This document shows, piece after piece, positions 6,219-12,338 of a stretch of DNA of 30,214 nt (position 1 is its first letter; the number at the start of each line of letters is the position of its first letter). The position numbers and the translations under genes were made by a program. The DNA lies in the NCBI GenBank assembly GCA_031279305.1, contig JAITIS010000002.1, forward strand, positions 1 through 30,214, given 5' to 3'. This stretch comes from Candidatus Margulisiibacteriota bacterium. GTDB lineage: Bacteria; Margulisbacteria; Termititenacia; Termititenacales; Termititenacaceae. Below the pieces are notes generated by a model. The model made no database searches, had not been told where the DNA came from, and worked only from the letters and a program-made list of their open reading frames with translations.

Positions 6219-6943
6219 AAAAATTTTGGCTCATCCTTTTTCTGCTGGCCGCCGGCTGGACGAAGCCCAAACTGGCTGTGGTCATCGATGACTGCGGCTA
6301 CTCGTTGCCGGATGCGCGCTATTTTGCCGCGCTGAAATATCCGCTTACGCTGGCTGTGATCCCCGGACAAGCGTATTCCCGCGCCTGCGCTCTGGAAATA
6401 AAAAAAACCGGCCAGTCCCTGCTCATCCATTTTCCCTGGACGCCTTTGGGTGAGAACGGACAAAAAAATTATCCTGTCCGCATCGAACAGGGCTATCCTG
6501 CGGAAAATATGGCGCGGATGTTAGAACAGGCGCTGGCTGCCGTGCCGGACGCGGACGGCATCAACAATCATCAAGGATCTGTGCTCTCCGCCGACCGGGA
6601 AATGATGGATAGATTTATGCGCGTGCTGCGGGACAGACCGGAGACGCTGTATTTTTTGGACAGCGGCACGGCGCCAAACTCTCAGGCCAAAGCCGCCGCT
6701 TTGCGCTGCGGAATACCCGCCGCGCGCAATGATCTGTTTTTAGACGGAACGCAGGACGACAAAACGATCGCCGAACGCTTTGCCGCGGCGGTGCTGCTGG
6801 CCGAGCGCAAAGGCAACGCGGTAGCCATCTGCCACGCTGGCCGGCCGGCGACTAAAAGAGTGTTAAAAAAACTGCTGGCCAAATATAATGACAGGGTGCA
6901 ATATGTTCATCTGCCGGAAATAATGGCGGAAAGGCTGAGATGA
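6215..6943 (+). CDS. Divergent polysaccharide deacetylase family protein, YibQ-like
   Basis: This encodes 242 residues starting at GTG 6215, overlapping the ctpA stop. A short signal sequence (FWLILFLLAAGW) precedes the domain, which opens with KLAVVIDDCGYSLPDA and continues with LTLAVIPGQAYS, LLIHFPWTPLG, INNHQGS, YFLDSGTAPNS and AICHAGRP. This order (IDD near the start, an IHxP-like second motif, NNHxGS, FLDS) is that of the divergent polysaccharide deacetylase family (DUF610/YibQ), a NodB-like fold found next to envC and ctpA in many Gram-negative bacteria. The substrate is unproven in the family; a periplasmic glycan is likely. The typical His is replaced by Pro in IHFPW at the second motif; IHLPM is the usual form. 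It ends in an ATGA overlap with the mutase gene. Confidence 0.88.
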   Translation: MKKFWLILFLLAAGWTKPKLAVVIDDCGYSLPDARYFAALKYPLTLAVIPGQAYSRACALEIKKTGQSLLIHFPWTPLGENGQKNYPVRIEQGYPAENMARMLEQALAAVPDADGINNHQGSVLSADREMMDRFMRVLRDRPETLYFLDSGTAPNSQAKAAALRCGIPAARNDLFLDGTQDDKTIAERFAAAVLLAERKGNAVAICHAGRPATKRVLKKLLAKYNDRVQYVHLPEIMAERLR

Positions 6944-8331
6944 TGACGGTAAATTTTGGCACGGACGGCTGGCGCGACACGATGGATGGCGGTTTTACGC
7001 TGGCCAATGTGGAGCGGGTTGCGCAGGCGTACGCGGATTATTATAAAAGTTCCGGCGCGGATAAAAAAGGCTTTTTTGTCGGCTATGACCACCGCGCCAA
7101 TTCCGAAATATTTGCGCAAAAAACCGCGGAGATCATCGCCGCCAACGGCTGCTCCGTGCGCTTGGCGGCGCAGGCCTGCCCCACACAGGCGGTGTCTTTT
7201 GTGGTGCGGGAACAGGAGCTGTCCGGCGGCGTGATGATCACCGCCTCGCATAATCCGCCGCGGTATAACGGTTTCAAAATCAAAGAGCCGCAGGGCTGTT
7301 CGTCTTTTCCGGCGACCACGGACGGCATTATGGCCTTTTTGGATAAAAATCCGATCCAGAGAAACGGCCGCTATGAATTATACGATCCGCGCGAGGCGTA
7401 TTTTCAGTATGTTGAACAGCGCGTGGATTTTGCCCGGATCTTAAAAAGCGGCTTGCGGATTTTTATTGATCCGCTGTACGGCTCCGGCTCCGGCTATATT
7501 TCCGGGCTTTTGGCTAGGCACGGCATTGAGAGCGTGGAGATAAACAACCGGCGCGACACCAATTTCGGCGGATTTAACCCGGAGCCGCTGGCCGGCAATG
7601 TGCCGGATTTCAGCGAGCTCATCAAGCAGGCGCGCGGCGATTTTGCGGTGGGGTTGGTGCTGGATGGCGACGCTGATCGCAACGGCGCCTGCGGCAGCGA
7701 CGGACAGTTCATCAACTCGCAGAAAGTTTTTTCAGCGCTGTTCCACCATTTCGCGGAAAATCGGCAAACACCGGGCAAACTGGTGCACGCTTTTAACGGC
7801 ACCAAACTGCTGGATAAAATGGCGGCGGCGCTAAAGCGCGAAGTGACCGTGACTAAAATCGGCTTCAAGTATATAGCCGCGGAGATACTCCGCGGCGGCG
7901 TGCTGCTCGGCGGCGAGGAATCCGGCGGTTATTCGGCCTCCGGCAATATCCCCGACCGCGACGGGGTGCTCAACTCGCTGTATTTGTGCGAACTTCTGGC
8001 GGCGGAAAATCAGACGCTGGAGCGGATATATGCCGATTTAGAAAAGAGATTTGGCGCGCATTGCTACGACCGGCTGGATTTGCGGCTGGAAAATTCGCAA
8101 AAAGAAAAAATTAGGCGGACGCTGGAGCAGAATTCTCAGGCGGAATTTTTGGGCAAAGCCGTGTCCTCTAAAGAAATATTTGACGGGATCAAAGTGCATT
8201 TTGCGGATGACAGCTGGATATTGTTCCGCGCGTCCGGCACGGAGCCGCTGCTGCGCGTGTACTGCGAGGCGCAAAGCGACGCCGAAGTAGCGCGTTTGCT
8301 CAAGGCCGCCGGAGAATTTGCGCGGTGCTGA
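6940..8331 (+). CDS. Phosphoglucomutase/phosphomannomutase family protein
   Basis: This 463-residue alpha-D-phosphohexomutase interconverts hexose 1- and 6-phosphates, supplying sugar nucleotides for glycans. All four family landmarks are visible: the phosphoserine loop TASHNP (Ser103), the Mg-binding DGDADR (Asp242, 244, 246), the sugar-specificity loop GEESGG (325-330), and the phosphate-binding RASGTEP (Arg430 onward). The N-terminal FGTDGWRD is the standard opening. GEESGG points to glucose or mannose phosphate rather than glucosamine phosphate (GlmM proteins usually have GEQSGH), but specificity is not certain. ATG 6940 overlaps the stop of the upstream gene, with a second ATG at 6943. 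It sits in the envelope cluster and probably feeds surface polysaccharide synthesis. Confidence 0.93.
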   Translation: MMTVNFGTDGWRDTMDGGFTLANVERVAQAYADYYKSSGADKKGFFVGYDHRANSEIFAQKTAEIIAANGCSVRLAAQACPTQAVSFVVREQELSGGVMITASHNPPRYNGFKIKEPQGCSSFPATTDGIMAFLDKNPIQRNGRYELYDPREAYFQYVEQRVDFARILKSGLRIFIDPLYGSGSGYISGLLARHGIESVEINNRRDTNFGGFNPEPLAGNVPDFSELIKQARGDFAVGLVLDGDADRNGACGSDGQFINSQKVFSALFHHFAENRQTPGKLVHAFNGTKLLDKMAAALKREVTVTKIGFKYIAAEILRGGVLLGGEESGGYSASGNIPDRDGVLNSLYLCELLAAENQTLERIYADLEKRFGAHCYDRLDLRLENSQKEKIRRTLEQNSQAEFLGKAVSSKEIFDGIKVHFADDSWILFRASGTEPLLRVYCEAQSDAEVARLLKAAGEFARC

Positions 8332-8702
8332 TCCAGGCCAGAGTTTTGCGGCAGGCCAAAGACGGCATAATAGTCGCGATTTGCCGGGACTGCGGTTCCT
8401 GCAAAATATGTAAACCCGCTCCTGAAAAATTATTGATCAAAACTAAGAAAAAACATAAAAAAGGCGAGCTGATAAATATACAGTTAAATTCCGCTTATTT
8501 CTGGCGCGCGCTCGGTCTTTTAATCTTGCTGCCGTTGATAACCCTGCTGATTGTTTTGCCTGTTTTGCTGCGCTGCGGTTTGTCTGAAATTCAGGCGGCT
8601 TCCGGCGCTCTGGCGCTTTGTTTGGCTGAGTACGTGCTTATTTATTTTTACGACCGGACGATCAAGACGGCGGATTTATATGCTATAATATCCCGGCGTT
8701 GA
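8325..8702 (+). CDS. RseC/MucC-like membrane protein (SoxR-reducing system family)
   Basis: This encodes 125 residues from GTG 8325, overlapping the mutase gene by 7 nt. An N-terminal beta-rich part (IQARVLRQAKDGIIVAI) leads into a cysteine cluster (CRDCGSCKIC), a basic stretch, and two transmembrane helices (about residues 62-83 and 87-109). This is the layout of RseC/MucC, which in proteobacteria affects the envelope stress sigma factor and SoxR reduction, possibly through an Fe-S or redox site near the four cysteines. No RseA/RseB or RpoE is in view, so the stress link is only inferred from the family. Assembly with the Rnf complex is another known association. Confidence 0.72.
   Translation: MLIQARVLRQAKDGIIVAICRDCGSCKICKPAPEKLLIKTKKKHKKGELINIQLNSAYFWRALGLLILLPLITLLIVLPVLLRCGLSEIQAASGALALCLAEYVLIYFYDRTIKTADLYAIISRR
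8681..8689 (+). promoter_or_regulatory. Extended -10 promoter (TGCTATAAT) of the barrel protein gene
   Basis: TG-C-TATAAT lies inside the end of the upstream gene. With transcription starting near 8696, ATG 8740 has a leader of about 44 nt containing the Shine-Dalgarno GAGGAAG (8729-8735). It belongs to the long-leader class. Confidence 0.6.
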
Positions 8703-8739
8703 GTGTTAGGCCTAAAAGATTAAGCTATGAGGAAGAATT

Positions 8740-9399
8740 ATGAAAAAATTTGGCAAAGGTTTTCTTTTATTTTGGATTGTGGCGGCGGAGCTGGTCTTTG
8801 CGGCTGAAACGCCATTTACTATAAAAGCGCTTTATGTGCCGGACAGTGTGTTTTCTGTACACGATGAAAAATCTAAAGTTTATAAATTGGACGAGGACTA
8901 TGATTTTTCGCGTGGTTTTGGCTTGGCCGCCGAATACGCTCTGGGCGAACATAGAGGCGGCGGGCTAAAAACTTCGCTGGGCGTGGAGCATATCTTTTCC
9001 CGAGACGCTTTTCATCTGACCGCCAAGGGCAAAGTATTGGGAGCCAAAATTGATAACGAAGGAAATAGAGCTAAAGGCGCTTTTGCTTTGGCTAGGACCG
9101 CTGTGTATTTTAAGCCGCGTGTTTTGTTTGGCGATCCCGAACGCCGGTCATTTATTTTTTATCTGGCTACCAAGTTGTCTTACAATATACTGAATGGAGA
9201 GATCCGTCCGTCCGAAGACGCGAGAGAAAATCTAAAATTAAAAGACGGCTTCGGTTTCGGACTTTCTTTGGGTTTTATAAACCAAGATGCGCTGGATGTA
9301 GAGCTTGGCATCCATTACATAACTTCAGCGGTTTCTGCCAGCAAACTATCGTCCATAACTATTCCTGAGGTTGCTTTTGCTATTGGTTATAGAATTTAG
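8740..9399 (+). CDS. Putative outer-membrane beta-barrel protein (paralogue of 23743-24411)
   Basis: The protein has 219 residues. The signal peptide (KKFGKGFLLFWIVAAELVFAA) is cut near residue 22. The mature part alternates polar and hydrophobic residues in strand-length blocks and ends GYRI, close to the aromatic-x-aromatic/Ile C-terminal signal of outer-membrane barrels. It shares clear blocks with the protein at 23743: PFTIKALYVPD against KFTIKGIYQPD, GFGLAAE against GFGLGAE, FKPR against VKPR, LSYNIL against LSYNLV, and the identical KDGFGFGLS. The family resembles outer-membrane-protein-like beta-barrels of about 200 residues (for example the OmpW or OmpA-barrel type), but I cannot assign a transport role. 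It has its own promoter and Shine-Dalgarno. Confidence 0.72.
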   Translation: MKKFGKGFLLFWIVAAELVFAAETPFTIKALYVPDSVFSVHDEKSKVYKLDEDYDFSRGFGLAAEYALGEHRGGGLKTSLGVEHIFSRDAFHLTAKGKVLGAKIDNEGNRAKGAFALARTAVYFKPRVLFGDPERRSFIFYLATKLSYNILNGEIRPSEDARENLKLKDGFGFGLSLGFINQDALDVELGIHYITSAVSASKLSSITIPEVAFAIGYRI

Positions 9400-9402
9400 A
9401 AT

Positions 9403-9429
9403 TGGCTATTTTGGAAAAAAACAGTATAC
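9403..9429 (+). promoter_or_regulatory. Promoter of RNase P RNA
   Basis: TATACT at 9424-9429 is a good -10 lying 10 nt before the start of the RNA helix P1. TTGGCT at 9403-9408 may be a -35 with a short 15-nt spacer. Confidence 0.5.
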
Positions 9430-9437
9430 TCCATCTT

Positions 9438-9754
9438 GTGCGGCAGACCGAGGCGATCGCGTTAGTCTTTGGACTACCGAGGAAAGTCCGGGCTCCTGCG
9501 GGCAAACGCAGCGGCTAACGGCCGTCCGCCGACAGCAATGCTGGAAGGCGAGGAATAGTGCCACAGAGACAATGTATAGAGACGCAAGTCTGCTATAGTG
9601 AAAAGAGGTAAACTCTGCGCGGAGCAAGAGCAAATAGGGATGAGAGCGCCCGCCTCGTCACCAATCCCGGGTTGCTTGCTTGAGCCTGACGGCAACGCCA
9701 GGCCTAGATAAATGATCGTCTGCAAAACAGAACCCGGCTTACCAGTTTGCCGTA
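9438..9754 (+). ncRNA. rnpB: RNase P RNA (bacterial type A)
   Basis: This is the catalytic RNA that matures tRNA 5' ends, about 317 nt long. The 5' strand CGGCAGAC (9440-9447) pairs with GTTTGCCG (9745-9752) to close helix P1. The conserved core is obvious: GAGGAAAGTCCGGGCTCC near the 5' end (P4 strand and flanks), GTGCCACAGAGA, AAACTCTGCGCGGAGCAAGAG, AAATAGG, and ACAGAACCCGGCTTA just before the 3' P1 strand. Short ORFs predicted in this stretch are artefacts. It is transcribed separately from both neighbours. Confidence 0.97.
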
Positions 9755-9882
9755 TTGACAAGATATTTAATAAAGAAATCATTGCGTTAAACGTATAGCT
9801 TAGGGTGGCTGTGCTGGCACGAGCAATAGCGAGGTACGGTTTTTCGTATTGATTTTACTAACTCCGCTGGGGGGCGGTTCTG
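9755..9882 (+). other. Intergenic stretch after RNase P RNA
   Basis: TTGACA at 9755-9760 directly follows the RNA, and a small inverted repeat (GTGCTGGCAC, 9808-9817) follows, but no convincing -10, terminator or ORF is seen. A purine block GGGGGG (9869-9874) at the end probably serves as the ribosome-binding site for the phosphoesterase. Confidence 0.4.
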
Positions 9883-10614
9883 ATTTACTCTAAAAATATA
9901 GCCGCGCGCCTGATTCAGGTCATCGGTGATTTACACGGGCAGACCCGCTGGAAAGAGAAAATAAATCTGTCCGCGGATAAAATTATTTTTCTGGGCGATT
10001 ACGTGGATAAATTTGGCTCTGCCGAAGAGATTCTAGCCAATTTAACCGAGCTTATCGACTTAAAAGAGGCATTGCCGGAAAAAATAGTTTTGTTGTGGGG
10101 CAACCACGATCTGGCCTATTTGCTGCCCGGAACATTTTTTTGTTCCGATTACAGGGCGTTTTATGCCCGGAGTCTGCTCCGGATCTTTGCGACAAATTTT
10201 GATCTGTTTCAGCTGGCCCATCAGGAAGACAACTGGCTTTTCAGCCACGCCGGTCTGTCCAAGCAGTTCTGGGAAAAGACGCTCGGCCAGCAGGAGCCGG
10301 CGGATGCCGGAGCGCTCAATCGGGCTTTTAGCCATTCACCGGAAAAGTTTTTTTTGGTCTCCCGGTATAGAAACGGCGCCGATGATTACGGCAGTCCGGT
10401 TTGGGCGGACTTGAGAGAGTTTATCGATGAGCAGGCAGCTTTGCCCAGAACGGAAAACTGGCTGATCGGGTTTAATCAGGTGGTCGGCCATCAGCCGGTG
10501 GCGCAAAAAATGTTTTATGAGTACGCCGGTTCAAAAATGCTCTGGATCGACACTTGGAGCCATCCGTTTTATCACATTATTCAGGACGACGCGGTGTGGG
10601 AGATAAGAATTTAA
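9883..10614 (+). CDS. Calcineurin-like metallophosphoesterase
   Basis: This encodes about 243 residues. The conserved metal-binding motifs follow in order: GDLHG (Asp16, His18), GDYVD (Asp39), GNHD (Asn74, His75, Asp76), SHAG and VGHQP, the signature of binuclear metallophosphoesterases such as PrpE and ApaH-like enzymes. The substrate is unknown. The start is unusual. The first GTG (10003) would delete the GDLHG motif, and no ATG/GTG/TTG occurs in frame between the upstream stop (TAA 9859-9861) and it. I place the start at ATT 9883 (8 nt after GGGGGG), with CTG 9880 and ATA 9898 as alternatives. A sequencing error or a missed upstream frame is also possible. The product lacks a signal peptide and is likely cytoplasmic. 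Confidence 0.82.
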   Translation: MYSKNIAARLIQVIGDLHGQTRWKEKINLSADKIIFLGDYVDKFGSAEEILANLTELIDLKEALPEKIVLLWGNHDLAYLLPGTFFCSDYRAFYARSLLRIFATNFDLFQLAHQEDNWLFSHAGLSKQFWEKTLGQQEPADAGALNRAFSHSPEKFFLVSRYRNGADDYGSPVWADLREFIDEQAALPRTENWLIGFNQVVGHQPVAQKMFYEYAGSKMLWIDTWSHPFYHIIQDDAVWEIRI

Positions 10615-10642
10615 GCCGGTTTAACTGGCGCCGCGGTGTTAA

Positions 10643-11266
10643 TTAAACGGCGCGCGGCATTACCAGCGTAAAATCGTTGACCAGATAGCCGTCGATTAAC
10701 CGCGTGTCTGGACACAAACCCCGGCAGTATTGATAAAACTCCTGTTTATCCGCGTAATAAAACCGCGGATCCTGCGCGTACAGCCATTCGCTGTCTTTGT
10801 TAAGCAGATTAAAAGCACAGGCTATGCGGGACTGGTTGTACATTTTTTGGATGACCTTTCGGATATGTTTTGTCTGGCTGCCGGCCGGATCAAAGATTAT
10901 ATTCAGGCTGCCAGATGCGCAGATAATATCGTGTTCAGGCAAGGCATCCTCCACAAAATTTTTGACTTGAAAATTGCCGGCGGGATAGTTAACCTTGGCC
11001 GCGGCAATCATCTCCGGCACGATGTCCAGCCCGGTATAGCTAATGTTGGCATAGTTATTTTTTTGCAGATAATTATACAGGTCGCCCAGTCCGCAGCCGA
11101 GGTCCAGCAGAGCAAGCGACACGGTTTGGTCCGGCACGGTGTTCTGGATTAACATATTAAAGCGCACGTATTGAGTAGAACGGTCATTATATGAAACCGT
11201 ATGCACGGAGTTTCGTCCATAGCGCTGAAATAATCCTTGATAAAAATTTAGCAGTTCTTTATAAAT
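10643..11266 (-). CDS. Class I SAM-dependent methyltransferase (non-canonical start likely)
   Basis: The SAM-binding core is clear: LLDLGCGLGDLYNYL (motif I), then YTGLDIVPEMIAAAK (acidic loop), GNFQVKNFVED, and DIICASGSLNII (motif IV). The C-terminal half has a helical lid. The first regular start is GTG 11206 (187 aa). The in-frame sequence before it, NFYQGLFQRYGRNS, looks like genuine coding sequence for an N-terminal helix of this family and continues back to ATT 11266 without any ATG, GTG or TTG. GGAAGAAG lies 9 nt before that ATT, so I extend the gene to it (about 207 aa), overlapping asd by 8 nt in the same operon. The substrate is unknown. It lies on the minus strand, downstream of asd. 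Confidence 0.78.
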   Translation of the reverse strand: MYKELLNFYQGLFQRYGRNSVHTVSYNDRSTQYVRFNMLIQNTVPDQTVSLALLDLGCGLGDLYNYLQKNNYANISYTGLDIVPEMIAAAKVNYPAGNFQVKNFVEDALPEHDIICASGSLNIIFDPAGSQTKHIRKVIQKMYNQSRIACAFNLLNKDSEWLYAQDPRFYYADKQEFYQYCRGLCPDTRLIDGYLVNDFTLVMPRAV

Positions 11267-12275
11267 ATTTAATCACTTCTTCCGCTATTTGCACGGCGTT
11301 AAAAGCCGCGCCTTTGCGCAGATTATCCGCGACGATAAACATTTCCAGACCGCTGTCGATAGATATATCCTCCCGGATGCGCCCGACAAAAGTTTCGTTT
11401 TTGCCGGCGGCGGCCACCGGCATCGGATAAATGTTTTTCTGCGGCTCGTCCAACACGACCACATTCTTGGCCTGTTTAAGCAGCGCGCGCGCTTCGTCCG
11501 CGGTGATCTTCTTTTTGGTCTCGATGTTCACGCATTCCGAATGACAGTAAAACACCGGCACGCGGCAGGTGGTCGCGGTGATGCGGATGCTGTCATCGCC
11601 GAAAATTTTTTTGGTCTCGTTGACCATTTTCATTTCTTCTTTGCTGTAGCCGCTGGCTAAAAACTCATCGATATGCGGCAAAATATTGAAAGCGATCTGG
11701 TGCGGATAAACTGCCGGCTTGACCGGCTTCATTTGCAGTATGTCCAGCACTTCCTGCTGCAGCTCGTCGATAGCCTCTTTGCCCGTGCCGGACACAGCCT
11801 GATAGGTTGAGATGACCAGCCGTTTAATGCCGGCGGCGTCGTAGATAGGCTTGAGCGCGACGACCAGCTGCGCCGTGGAACAGTTGGGATTGGCGATGAT
11901 GCCTTTGGGTCGGTTTTGGATCGTGTGGGCATTGATCTCCGGCACGACCAGCGGCACCTGCGGATCCATTCGAAAAAAAGCCGTGTTGTCGATGACCACC
12001 GCTCCGGCAGCCGCGGCGAGAAGCGCGTATTTTTCCGAAACGGCCGAGCCGGCGGAAAACAGCGCGATCTGAATGCCCTCAAAAGAATTTTTTTTTAATT
12101 CCTGCACGACAATTTCCTGCCCCTGAAATTCCACGCGCGAGCCGGCGGTGCGGGCGCTGGCCAGCGGCAGAATTTTGGCCGCGGGAAAATTCCGCTCTTC
12201 CAGCACTTTGAGCATTTCTTGCCCGACCACGCCGGTGGCGCCGACGACCGCCACATTGTATTTTTGAGTTGCCAC
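11259..12275 (-). CDS. asd: Aspartate-semialdehyde dehydrogenase
   Basis: The protein has 338 residues. It reduces aspartyl phosphate to aspartate semialdehyde with NADPH, the branch point to lysine/diaminopimelate, threonine and methionine. It opens with the Rossmann motif GATGVVGQEML, and the active-site cysteine is Cys132 in ANPNCSTAQL. The catalytic/substrate segment reads CRVPVFYCHSECVNIE, where most family members have GHSE; the Gly to Cys change is odd, but the His is kept. GTG start with Shine-Dalgarno GGAGAG 6 nt upstream. A TATAAT box on this strand (12308-12303) serves as its promoter, divergent from the acyl ligase gene. dapB, two steps later in the lysine branch, lies at 18896. 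Confidence 0.95.
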   Translation of the reverse strand: MATQKYNVAVVGATGVVGQEMLKVLEERNFPAAKILPLASARTAGSRVEFQGQEIVVQELKKNSFEGIQIALFSAGSAVSEKYALLAAAAGAVVIDNTAFFRMDPQVPLVVPEINAHTIQNRPKGIIANPNCSTAQLVVALKPIYDAAGIKRLVISTYQAVSGTGKEAIDELQQEVLDILQMKPVKPAVYPHQIAFNILPHIDEFLASGYSKEEMKMVNETKKIFGDDSIRITATTCRVPVFYCHSECVNIETKKKITADEARALLKQAKNVVVLDEPQKNIYPMPVAAAGKNETFVGRIREDISIDSGLEMFIVADNLRKGAAFNAVQIAEEVIKYL

Positions 12276-12302
12276 GGGTTACTCTCCTTAAATCAAGACG
12301 TG

Positions 12303-12330
12303 ATTATATACCGGTTTTGTATTATTATAT
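12303..12330. promoter_or_regulatory. Divergent promoter region asd / acyl ligase
   Basis: On the minus strand TATAAT (12308-12303) lies 28 nt before the asd GTG. On the plus strand TATTAT (12320-12325) or TTATAT (12325-12330) lies 14 or 9 nt before ATG 12339, which has no Shine-Dalgarno. The spacing fits a short leader for the acyl ligase gene and a normal one for asd. Confidence 0.4.
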
Positions 12331-12338
12331 AGGTTCGT

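Noticed and set aside
9474..9782. ORFs on either strand within the RNase P RNA
   Set aside because: They coincide with a well-conserved RNA gene and have no start signals or protein similarity.
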